Shown: positions 8,475-15,901 of the stretch, one piece after another
Layout: every line of letters begins with the position of its first letter
How positions within the stretch are numbered: the stretch's first letter is position 1
Assembly (NCBI GenBank): GCA_903844845.1
Contig: CAIMVG010000009.1
Coordinates: forward strand, 1-64,000
Source: an uncultured Dehalococcoidia bacterium
GTDB taxonomy: Bacteria; Chloroflexota; Dehalococcoidia; Dehalococcoidales; UBA1222
Length of the DNA stretch: 64,000 nt
Direction: 5' to 3'
Translations under genes and position numbers: made by a program
Notes under the pieces: model-generated
Seen by the model: only the letters and a program-made list of their open reading frames with translations
What the model was told of the DNA's origin: nothing
Database searches by the model: none

Positions 8475-9065
8475 TCAGATTTTAGTTATATCAATCCTAT
8501 TAGCAATCGAAGCTTTTGAGAGATCTATTGCAAAATCGTCAATGGTCCTTAAAAATAGTTTGCCGTTTAAGTTTGTTACCGCTTTAGAAGATACACTGAG
8601 CTTATTATAGAGAGGTTGCGGCATATAAATAGCGGTGAAAGCTCTGAAAACGTACGACTTAGTCCTAACATCACCCCACTCTTTGGGGTCATTAAATAGT
8701 CCCCAACCTATAGTTGGGGACAGAATGTGACCGCTTCCGCTGCTGATTAAGCGTTCCTTCGCTTTGAAACTTTTTACGGATACAATGACGTTAAATGGCT
8801 TACCAGCAATTGAGAAATCACCAATCCATTTCCATTTTTGGCCCATTGTTTCGTATGAATCTTTGCCCAGTGCACTTTCTAGGGCTAATTCACATAGTCT
8901 TTCTGAAATAGTTCCGGTAGTTTTGCCATTAATTTTCTGGTTTATATTGAGTTTCCCGAGTTCATCAACGATATCGTTTATCCGTTGATATTTTTGGGCT
9001 TTGTTCAGGTTGGCAATACCTAGTGAATTGTATACTGTATCTAATAATCTATCCGCTTCACTCAT
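8475..9065 (-). CDS. Putative type II restriction endonuclease-like protein
   Basis: A 196-residue protein that I cannot assign to a named family. Its central part has the look of a PD-(D/E)xK nuclease: a helix with several glutamates (ERLCELALE, about 55-63), then D83 in WIGDFSI, and a beta-strand ending in SVK (96-98). The acidic residue normally two before the lysine is a serine here, so the site is degenerate or differently built. The ATG at 9065 is preceded by AAGG. An in-frame TTG at 9131 would add 22 residues but has no ribosome site. It is convergent with the glycosylase gene and lies in the methyltransferase island, which is the main reason to suspect a restriction role. Confidence 0.5.
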   Translation of the reverse strand: MSEADRLLDTVYNSLGIANLNKAQKYQRINDIVDELGKLNINQKINGKTTGTISERLCELALESALGKDSYETMGQKWKWIGDFSIAGKPFNVIVSVKSFKAKERLISSGSGHILSPTIGWGLFNDPKEWGDVRTKSYVFRAFTAIYMPQPLYNKLSVSSKAVTNLNGKLFLRTIDDFAIDLSKASIANRIDITKI

Positions 9066-9517
9066 CGTCGTAACCTTAAAAACATTGACGTTAGATGTAT
9101 GTATTTTAACAATTATTGGTCGCCCGGGCAAAATTGGTCTTGAAATGGCTTGGATGCACAGTCTTGCTTGCCCGCTAAAATATCATTTAGTATCATTACG
9201 ATATTTATTGTGTGTATGAGTGCATTTCGTTATTTAAAAAAGGCTTACTCACTTAGATTACCTAGATGGATTTAAGTTCAAACCAAAGCCTATCTTGCTA
9301 ATGGGTGATTGCACAAAAATTTGGATCGACAAACGGGCGCCAATTCTGAATTAAAAATTGAAAAAGGCTACCTTTGTATGTTTTTAACAAAGCAAGAATT
9401 CCAGTCTTTTTAGTATCCTGGGAACAGACGACAATGTTCGGTACATATTCTCATATTAGCCGTATTTTTATCAGAGGATAGCGAAATTAGCTTAAGGACT
9501 TTCTCATTGGCCTTCAA
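9066..9517. other. AT-rich gap without recognisable gene
   Basis: About 450 bp between two minus-strand genes. No supported reading frame, RNA gene or repeat was found. The promoter of the nuclease-like gene presumably lies at its left edge, but no convincing hexamer pair stands out. Confidence 0.45.
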
Positions 9518-10225
9518 TCAACAACTCGGATTTAGTTCCTTGAATTGATTCCCCCAGTGTTTATCATTTAGGAGTGACCAAACACGTTCATTGATAAATA
9601 CATCATGCTTGGGGTGGATGATAAAGAAGAAATCCCGAATCGGATTAGTTTTCGCGCGGTAACCTCTAATTTCACAATTAAGGTCTCTTGTTAATGGCGT
9701 AAATCTATGTAAATATTCCGGTTCCTTTTCACGACTACGTTGACTGTAAACAATGATAGTTTTTCCTTGACGGTAGTAATCTTCAATCTCGTCTCTAAAA
9801 GCATATTTTTGCCCCGTTGTAGTCCCATATTCAACCTTTGGGGATTGAACGCTGTTGTCAGGGTCGAGAAAAACCAAGGAGCAATCCTTTAAACGCGTTA
9901 GTGCTTGTTGATGCCACTGGTTTCGCGCATCGAATCCGCCAGGAATTTCCTTCCTAAAGAAAACTGTCTTTCGAGGTAAGATTCCAATTTGCTCTATCTC
10001 CGAGACCGAACGATTTGGATGTCGAACGGTTTTCAATAGTTGGTTTAGAGTTGGGTCACAAACTGGCAATATGTTCCCAAAATCCGTTAGGTTGCCATGA
10101 GTTTTAGAATCCGGGCCAGTAAGGTACCAGTTTACCCCGAGTTGTTCATTAGCACTTTTAAATATGAACCTGAGCAACCCAAATTTGTAGAAATCTCCAA
10201 TATCGCCAACATATTGATTTTTCAT
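9518..10225 (-). CDS. Unrecognised protein with a methyltransferase-like LDPD motif
   Basis: A 235-residue protein starting MKNQYVGDIGDFYKFGLLR. The N-terminal motif rings as a recurrent family of uncharacterised bacterial proteins, but I cannot name it. The hydrophobic strand LVFLDPDN (117-124), followed after a helix by TIIVYSQRS (156-164), resembles strands 4-5 of a Rossmann-like fold, as in class I methyltransferases or three-Cys-motif partner proteins; this is only an analogy. The ATG at 10225 is preferred because the family-like N terminus begins there; the frame stays open to 10372. It is the last gene of the AT-rich island. Confidence 0.6.
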   Translation of the reverse strand: MKNQYVGDIGDFYKFGLLRFIFKSANEQLGVNWYLTGPDSKTHGNLTDFGNILPVCDPTLNQLLKTVRHPNRSVSEIEQIGILPRKTVFFRKEIPGGFDARNQWHQQALTRLKDCSLVFLDPDNSVQSPKVEYGTTTGQKYAFRDEIEDYYRQGKTIIVYSQRSREKEPEYLHRFTPLTRDLNCEIRGYRAKTNPIRDFFFIIHPKHDVFINERVWSLLNDKHWGNQFKELNPSC

Positions 10226-10439
10226 TTTATAACATCCATTGCATGAGTGTAATTGGATAAGAACATTTACACAATCCCCCCTGTCACCCGCGCACTTAAT
10301 GCTATTTGCCAGATGTTTGTAGGTGCAATTTTCTATTCGGGTTTGCCAAGTGAAGTTCGGCTGAATTTGCATAATAAGAACAAATGTGCTACTTTGTATT
10401 TATACCCCATCGGCACTTATTTCTGGGCCGATTAACAAT

Positions 10440-10722
10440 ATGAGCTATCAGCTGTCAGCACTCAGCGGTCAGCTTATTAAATAATATAAAGAACAACTTG
10501 GGAAAACCCCTTTAACCCGCCGGAAAAAACCGATTTGTTTTGTTAGAACGAAAAACGAATACCATGCCTGAACCCATTTTACTCACGCACGAGAAATTGA
10601 TTCGTTTCCTTAAAAAGACGCTTTGATTGTGCTTACATAACGTGACTACAATTCGACTGTCGATTTGACCCAAACGATTCACGGCGATCAGCTTTCAGCT
10701 ATCAGCGCTCAGCGCTCAGTAA
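10440..10722. repeat. TCAGC-type short-period repeats
   Basis: Two clusters, 10440-10478 and 10682-10722, consist of tandem, imperfect 7-bp units of the form (A/T)TCAGC(T/G). The same units recur at 14443-14474 and 17866-17890. They lie only between genes. The rest of the stretch up to the hicB promoter shows no gene. Confidence 0.7.
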
Positions 10723-10727
10723 CCAGG

Positions 10728-10764
10728 AAATGGATCCCGGATACTGCAGTTCCGGGATGACAGG
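10728..10764 (+). repeat. Dispersed GGATCC-type hairpin repeat
   Basis: A unit of the form TGGATCCCGGA-loop-TTCCGGGATGACAG. This is the shortest copy of the hairpin module found many times from here to 21.9 kb. The stem can pair, and the flanking ATGACAGG is constant between copies. Confidence 0.7.
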
Positions 10765-11106
10765 TGTGAGTAGGAGTAAGTTCGAATATCGTGCCTGACC
10801 GAGACCTCAGAACAGCAAAATCGTTTCCTCAGATAAATCTCGCGATTTCCTCCCGCAAGGGACACCGATCGGGACGTTTAGATGACACCGGCGATCAGCT
10901 GCCTGACCCGCCAGAGGCGGACCTAAGGGCATGTAGGGAGGGCACGGACGAGCTATCAGCGTGCAGCATTGAGATGTGCGACATTCGTGCCTAAAATATT
11001 GACAATCATTGGCATAAAGTCTATGTTTATTGATATTAATCACGATGAAGACAGGCGACATAGGGTTTTGTATCTATGAAGTCCCTCTTCTTGTTGACAT
11101 CTGCTA

Positions 11107-11134
11107 TATAATTCATGTTAGGCAGGTATACCTG
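11107..11134 (+). promoter_or_regulatory. hicB promoter -10 and palindromic operator candidate
   Basis: TATAAT (11107-11112) is followed by the perfect 12-bp palindrome CAGGTATACCTG (11123-11134), 28 bp before the hicB start. HicB antitoxins usually bind a palindrome in their own promoter, so this is the likely autoregulatory site. No good -35 hexamer at the right distance is seen. Confidence 0.5.
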
Positions 11135-11162
11135 ATCTGGCAGGGACACCGGGAGGCGCCAA

Positions 11163-11477
11163 GTGGAGAAAATCAACCCCTACTTTGAATTGACTTACAA
11201 CGTAAAAAAAGAGGGTAAAAATTGGCTGGCTTCATGTGTAGAGCTTGGGACTTCTGTGTACGGCAAATCAGCCAAAGACGCAAAGAACAAACTGCAGGAA
11301 GCTATTTCTTGCCATATTGAAACACTCCGAGATGTCGGTGAATTGGATAGGTTTTTCAAAGAAAACGGAATAGTCATTCACCCCGGTGATGCCGGTAAGA
11401 TTTCTAAAACCAAGGACTTTACACCGATCGATGGCCCCGAGACCACCCAGCGTGTGAAAGTTTACGCTGGCTGTTAG
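11163..11477 (+). CDS. hicB: HicB-family antitoxin
   Basis: A 104-residue protein with the partial RNase-H fold of HicB: a strand-rich N terminus (YFELTYNVKKEGKNWLASC), then a helix (SAKDAKNKLQEAI, about 39-51). The GTG start has a strong ribosome site (GGGAGG, 6 bp away). HicB binds and neutralises the HicA RNase and usually represses the operon. No clear DNA-binding C-terminal domain is obvious in this copy. Antitoxin-first order is seen in part of the family. The stop codon is TAG, and the toxin frame begins two codons later in the same frame. Confidence 0.8.
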   Translation: MEKINPYFELTYNVKKEGKNWLASCVELGTSVYGKSAKDAKNKLQEAISCHIETLRDVGELDRFFKENGIVIHPGDAGKISKTKDFTPIDGPETTQRVKVYAGC

Positions 11478-11480
11478 GGG

Positions 11481-11744
11481 TTGTATAACAGCATTCCCCC
11501 TATCAGCGGCGACCAACTCATTGCTTTGCTCAAGTTAGATGGCTGGGCTTCCGGCCGCAAGACAAGGCATGGAATTTCTCTTACAAAATACCTGGAAGCC
11601 GAAAAACGCACTCTAGTCACGTTTGTTCCATCGGATAATAAACCACTCCCGATTGGCACTTTACATGATATTCTGAGCATGAAACAAACCAGAGTCGGAT
11701 CCAGCGGCTTAGTCGATCTGCTCAATACATTTGGTATTCCGTAG
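11481..11744 (+). CDS. hicA: HicA-family toxin (mRNA interferase-like)
   Basis: An 87-residue protein of the double-stranded-RNA-binding-like HicA fold: SGDQLIALLKLDGWASGRKTRHG (start of the domain), then KPLPIGTLHDILS (about 52-64), which matches the usual PIxxGTLxxIL segment. HicA cleaves mRNA through a histidine; here the candidate is the His in KTRHGISL, in slightly changed surroundings. The only available start is TTG at 11481, without a well-placed ribosome site, so translation probably depends on the upstream hicB gene. Activity is therefore uncertain. Confidence 0.75.
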   Translation: MYNSIPPISGDQLIALLKLDGWASGRKTRHGISLTKYLEAEKRTLVTFVPSDNKPLPIGTLHDILSMKQTRVGSSGLVDLLNTFGIP

Positions 11745-11767
11745 GCCCTCTTTATCCTGGATCCCTA

Positions 11768-12135
11768 GAGGACACGCTCGAGGACAAGAACACCCGAGCC
11801 TCGGGTGCCCCCCAGGTTCGATTCGATATATTGGGGCATGATTGACAAGCCGTTTGTAGGGGCACGGCGCGCCGTGCCCCTACCCTGACAATCAAAAAGA
11901 GCCCCGACAATACAGACACCAGCGTTCGAAATACTTTATTCTGGATTCCCGAGGCTGCGGCTCGGGAATGACACCGCCCCATCGTTGTTCCGCCTAGGCG
12001 GATCGGGCTCGACCCGACAATTCATTGTTCCGAGCAACGACATTTAGTATTGTCTTTCTGTGCTCGATCCGCCTAGGCGGACAGAGGAAATGGATCCCGG
12101 ATACTGCGGTTCCGGGATGACAGGGGGGAGTTGGG
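11768..12135 (+). repeat. Composite modular repeat cluster
   Basis: A mosaic of short elements: an ACTCGAGG/GGCTCGAGT-type stem, the palindrome at 11856-11883 (28 bp perfect), a GGATTCCCGAGG hairpin, then the ordered block CCGCCTAGGCGG - ACATTTAGTATTGTC - CCGCCTAGGCGG - GGATCCCGG hairpin ending in GGGATGACAGGGGGG. The same order of blocks is found in other copies (12400, 14478, 19958), always in this orientation. Frames read through it give typical repeat-derived pseudo-proteins, not genes. Confidence 0.75.
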
Positions 12136-12199
12136 GCGGTCAGCCTTCAGAACAAATTTTCCGTTGGTAGGAAATAGTCGTGAATGGTCGTGAAATGCG

Positions 12200-12552
12200 C
12201 CCCTGTTCCGCCTGGGCGGATCGGGCTCGCCTCGGGATGTTCCCCGAGGTCCCGAGGCTGCGGCTCGGGAATGACCGGGGCTTTTTCGTGCCCCAACCCC
12301 ACCAATCGACTCTGGATTCCGGCTGTCGCGCCGGAATGACAAAAGCGCTCCCCGGCATGACAGGCGGGAGTAGGGGCCGGGCACGAGATTGCCGCGTCGC
12401 TGCGCTCCTCGCAATGACACATCCCATACCCCGTCATTGTCGGGTTTGACCCGACAATCCAATTCTCCGTCCGATGACATTTAGTATTGTCTCGCTGCGC
12501 TCGACAAGGAAGCGGAAATGGATCCCCGGGTCTGCGGCCCGAGGATGACAGA
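12200..12552 (+). repeat. Composite modular repeat cluster
   Basis: Further copies of the block system: CCGCCTGGGCGG, a CCCGAGGCTGCGG stem, a GGATTCCGG...CCGGAATGAC hairpin, the element CGCGTCGCTGCGCTCCTCGC, and a 75-bp unit at 12476-12550 that recurs at 14534-14608 with one mismatch. It fills the gap upstream of uup. Confidence 0.75.
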
Positions 12553-12655
12553 ACGATACGGGAGGAGAAAACCGCCCACCCACACCCTGGTTGTGGGGAA
12601 GAAAACACAACATAGGCTATAATCAACCTGAATATTCAGGAGGGTTTTCCCTGTA

Positions 12656-14440
12656 ATGGCATTTCTTAACCTGCAAGGCGTCAGCCTGGCCTTTAACGGC
12701 ACCGTCATTTTCGACGACATCCGCCTGACCGTCGAGGCTGGTGAAAAGGTCGCCCTGGTGGGACGCAACGGGTCCGGCAAGTCGACTCTGCTCAAACTGA
12801 TCGCGGGCGGCGTCCGGCCTGATTTCGGCACCATCGCCATCCAGAAAGGCATCCGCGCCGCCTATTTGGACCAGGAAGTTCCTTGCGAGATGCCGGGCAC
12901 GGTTTTCGAAGCCGTAAGGGGCGGGTTGAAGGCGCATCCCCATGAACACGAAGCCGCCCTCGACCAGCGCGCCGAGAAAGCCATCTCGCAACTGGGGCTG
13001 AATGGTGAATGGGTCAATAACGGCCTTTCCGCAGGCACCAAACGCAAGGTACTGCTGGCCAAAGCTCTGGCCACCGAACCGGACATACTCCTGCTCGACG
13101 AGCCCACCAACCACCTGGATATAGAATCCATCGGCCGCCTGGAAGAATTGATAATCAAGTTCAAGGGCGCCCTGGTATTCGTCACCCATGACCGCATGTT
13201 CCTCCAGAACATCGCCACGCGCATCGTTGAGATAGACCGCGGCAGGCTGTTCGACCAGGTTTGCGACTACAGGACTTTCCTCGAACGGCGCACCGCCGAC
13301 AGGGAGATAGAGCTGACACAGAATGCCCTGTTCGACAAAAAGCTGGTTAAAGAGGAAGCCTGGAGGCGCAAAGGCGTACAGGCGCGCGGCACGCGCAATG
13401 AAGGCCGCGTCCGTGAACTGGAAAAATTGCGGAACATCCGAGGGGAGCGACGGGAGGCTCCCGGGACCGTCAAGCTGGAAGCCCGGGACGCCGAACGCTC
13501 CGGCAAGCTGGTCGCCGAGGCCGCCGATGTCAGTTTCAACTACGCCGGCAAACCCATCATCTCGCACCTTTCCACGGTTATCATGAAAGGCGACAGGGTC
13601 GGCATCCTGGGGCTGAACGGCAGCGGCAAGACTACACTACTCAAATTGCTCCTCGGGCAGCTCAAGCCCGATTCAGGGAGCATCAAACTGGGCACCAATC
13701 TCCAGATCAGCTATTTCGACCAGCTGCGCGAACAGCTGGATGAGAACAAGACCGTCCAGGAAAATGTGGTGGAGAATAAGCGGGACACCGTGACCGTCAA
13801 CGGGCAAGACCGGCACATCATCGGCTATATGCAAGATTTTCTTTTTTCCCCTGAACAGGTGAGGTCTTATGTTTCGACGCTGTCGGGAGGGGAACGCAAC
13901 CGCCTTCTGCTGGCCCGGCTGTTTACAAGGCCTTCCAATCTGCTGGTCATGGACGAACCGACCAACGACCTGGACATAGAGACGATAGAAGTGCTGGAAG
14001 ATTATTTGATGACCTATACGGGGACGGTGCTGCTGGTCAGCCATGATAGGGCGTTCCTGAACAACGTCGTCACCGGCACGCTGGTTTTCGAAGGCGCGGG
14101 TGCGGTCAACAGGTATGTCGGCGGATATGACGATTGGCTCGCCCAGCGCCCCGCCGAAGCTAAACCCGTGAAGGCCCCGAAGCCGCCCCCGCAGGTAAAG
14201 GTCCTTACTCCGAAAGTGAAATTCGGGCCTCGCCAGCAGAAAGAACTGGACGCTCTGACGCTGAGCATCCAGGCGCTGGAAAAAGAGCAGGAGACACTGT
14301 ACAAAGAGATGGGCGAGCCTGAGCTGTACAAAAATGATAAAGCCGCTATCCTCGGCAAACAGGAACGGCTCGAAGAAGTTATTGCGGCGCTCAATGAGGC
14401 TTATACACGCTGGGAGGGGTTGGAGGAGTTGAGGGGGTAG
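12656..14440 (+). CDS. uup: ABC-F ATPase Uup
   Basis: A 594-residue soluble protein with two ABC domains and no membrane segments. Walker A motifs: GRNGSGKST (36-44) and GLNGSGKTT (about 318-326). Both Walker B regions read DEPTN. The second signature is canonical (LSGGERNR); the first is degenerate (LSAGTKRK). The linker (about 220-275) is charged, and a coiled-coil region with lysines and glutamates closes the protein (about 520-590), as in E. coli Uup, which it resembles throughout. ABC-F proteins act on the ribosome; Uup has also been linked to precise transposon excision and ribosome assembly. It lies alone, bounded on both sides by the repeat clusters. Confidence 0.92.
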   Translation: MAFLNLQGVSLAFNGTVIFDDIRLTVEAGEKVALVGRNGSGKSTLLKLIAGGVRPDFGTIAIQKGIRAAYLDQEVPCEMPGTVFEAVRGGLKAHPHEHEAALDQRAEKAISQLGLNGEWVNNGLSAGTKRKVLLAKALATEPDILLLDEPTNHLDIESIGRLEELIIKFKGALVFVTHDRMFLQNIATRIVEIDRGRLFDQVCDYRTFLERRTADREIELTQNALFDKKLVKEEAWRRKGVQARGTRNEGRVRELEKLRNIRGERREAPGTVKLEARDAERSGKLVAEAADVSFNYAGKPIISHLSTVIMKGDRVGILGLNGSGKTTLLKLLLGQLKPDSGSIKLGTNLQISYFDQLREQLDENKTVQENVVENKRDTVTVNGQDRHIIGYMQDFLFSPEQVRSYVSTLSGGERNRLLLARLFTRPSNLLVMDEPTNDLDIETIEVLEDYLMTYTGTVLLVSHDRAFLNNVVTGTLVFEGAGAVNRYVGGYDDWLAQRPAEAKPVKAPKPPPQVKVLTPKVKFGPRQQKELDALTLSIQALEKEQETLYKEMGEPELYKNDKAAILGKQERLEEVIAALNEAYTRWEGLEELRG

Positions 14441-15100
14441 GAAGCTTTCAGCTATCAGCTATCAGCGGTCAGCTCCTCGTTGTTCCGCCTAGGCGGATCG
14501 AGCTTGCCTCGACAATCCATTCGTCCGAGTGACGACATTTAGTATTGTCTCGCTGCGCTCGACAAGGAAGCGGTAATGGATCCCCGGGTCTGCGGCCCGA
14601 GGATGACAATAATGTTTAATGACAGCGAAGCACAATTGTCTGTCGATCAAAAAATCCCCGATCATTGTCGGGCTCGACCCGACAATCCATTTCCATTACT
14701 TTGTCGCGCCGACAAACACTATTGTCATGCCGGAAGGGCATCCGGCATCCAGCTCCATTACTTTGGAGGGCTCGTGAGCCCGTAAAAGCAACAGATAACG
14801 TTCCATCGTTTCCCTTCCCCCGCATTGCCTCGCGTTGTCATTGTCGAGCTTGACTCGACAATCCAGGCACCAGGTGCGACGGCATTTAGTATTATCTCGC
14901 TGCGCTCGATTAACTAATGGAGTGGACCCCTCGAGTAGCCGCTCGAGGGCAAGAACCTCGGGGAAGACGCCCGAGGCCCGGATACCGCGATTCCGGGATG
15001 ACAGGGGGGAGTAGGGTAGGGTAACCATGGTCCCACACCACCCCACCGGTAGTTCCGCCTAGGCGGATCGGACTAGATCCGACAATCCAGATGCAAACGT
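14441..15100 (+). repeat. Composite modular repeat cluster
   Basis: Starts with TCAGC-type units (14443-14474), then CCGCCTAGGCGG, then the second copy of the 75-bp unit (14534-14608), a CATCCGGCATCCAGC segment, a CGACAATCCA block, ACATTTAGTATTATC-like and ACTCGAG stems, a GGATACCGCG hairpin ending in GGGATGACAGG, and a last CCGCCTAGGCGG (15053-15066). No gene is supported in this 660-bp stretch. Confidence 0.75.
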
Positions 15101-15166
15101 GTGAGGTTGACTGTTTATCGGCAAGCCGTTATTGTATATAAAACCATATATAAAGCAATAATTGTT

Positions 15167-15661
15167 ATGAAACTTTCCGCAGTGACTGCAACCATCGCCT
15201 CGATAATCGTTTTATCGGCCCTTTTGCAAACCTCATGTTCCGCGCAAAAGCAGCCAACGCCCGGCGACCAGTATATCCCTCCGGGTTATTACAATTGCAC
15301 CGTGACCACACCGGTAAATCTTTGCAAAGCGTATTTTGAAAGCTCTCATAATATAACCGCCGGGTTGGAATATACTAACCAGGTTTTTGTCTTCAAGGAC
15401 ATGGTTATCACCGGCGATGAGCTTAAGTCGGCTACAGATGGATACCTGTGGCTGGAAAACCTGGTCCAGTGCTATTTTCTGATCGGCGGAACTCTGCAGC
15501 GATTGAAGGCCGGGGAAAAGGTCGATGTAGTTGGGGTGGATGCGGGGCCTTCCAAGGAATTCCCGAATTTGCTGGTTTTCAGCGGGTGTATCTTCCTGCC
15601 TGCGGGCTCGGTGCAGATACCGGCGCCGGGTTCATCGGGGCTGGTTTTTCCGTCGTATTGA
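15167..15661 (+). CDS. Predicted lipoprotein of unknown function
   Basis: A 164-residue protein. The ATG at 15167 begins a lipoprotein signal (MKLSAVTATIASIIVLSALL) with lipobox LQTSC, so the mature protein would be lipid-anchored outside the cytoplasmic membrane. An in-frame start at 15101 would put 22 residues before the signal and is rejected. The mature part has four or more beta-strand segments and is rich in Val, Gly and Pro. The pattern (a short domain with an acidic DMVITGDEL segment and a closing hydrophobic strand) suggests a small OB-like or beta-sandwich fold, but no family is recognised. It stands alone between repeat clusters. Confidence 0.75.
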   Translation: MKLSAVTATIASIIVLSALLQTSCSAQKQPTPGDQYIPPGYYNCTVTTPVNLCKAYFESSHNITAGLEYTNQVFVFKDMVITGDELKSATDGYLWLENLVQCYFLIGGTLQRLKAGEKVDVVGVDAGPSKEFPNLLVFSGCIFLPAGSVQIPAPGSSGLVFPSY

Positions 15662-15683
15662 AGGGGGGCTGATACCGCCCATC

Positions 15684-15890
15684 ATGCTCCCGTTCCGCCT
15701 AGGCGGATCGAGCTCGCCTTGGGATGTTCCCCGAGGTTCTTGCACTCGAGGCTCGAGTGCCTCGACAATCCAGACACCAGAGTTCAGGCTATCTTATTCT
15801 GGCCCGGGTCACGGCCCGGGATGACAGTGGGGAGTAGGGGAGGGGAACGAGATTGCCGCGTCGCAATGCTCCTCGCAAAGACAACGAGAG
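15684..15890 (+). repeat. Composite modular repeat cluster
   Basis: CCGCCTAGGCGG, a TTGGGATGTTCC block, the stem ACTCGAGGCTCGAGT, a CGACAATCCAGACACCAG block, a hairpin with stem CCCGGG ending in GGGATGACAG, and CGCGTCGCAATGCTCCTCGC. It separates a plus-strand lipoprotein gene from the end of the helicase gene. Confidence 0.72.
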
Positions 15891-15901
15891 CACCTGCTCG
15901 T

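Noticed and set aside
10791..10994. Short frames in the 10.4-11.1 kb gap
   Set aside because: They run through repeat units and lack ribosome sites.
12073..12626. Several minus-strand frames with arginine-rich, 'ASGIQ' and 'HCEERSDAAI'-like text
   Set aside because: These are translations of the dispersed hairpin repeats, a well-known source of false proteins.
14576..15046. Frames on both strands between uup and the lipoprotein gene
   Set aside because: All are repeat-derived, as in the other clusters.
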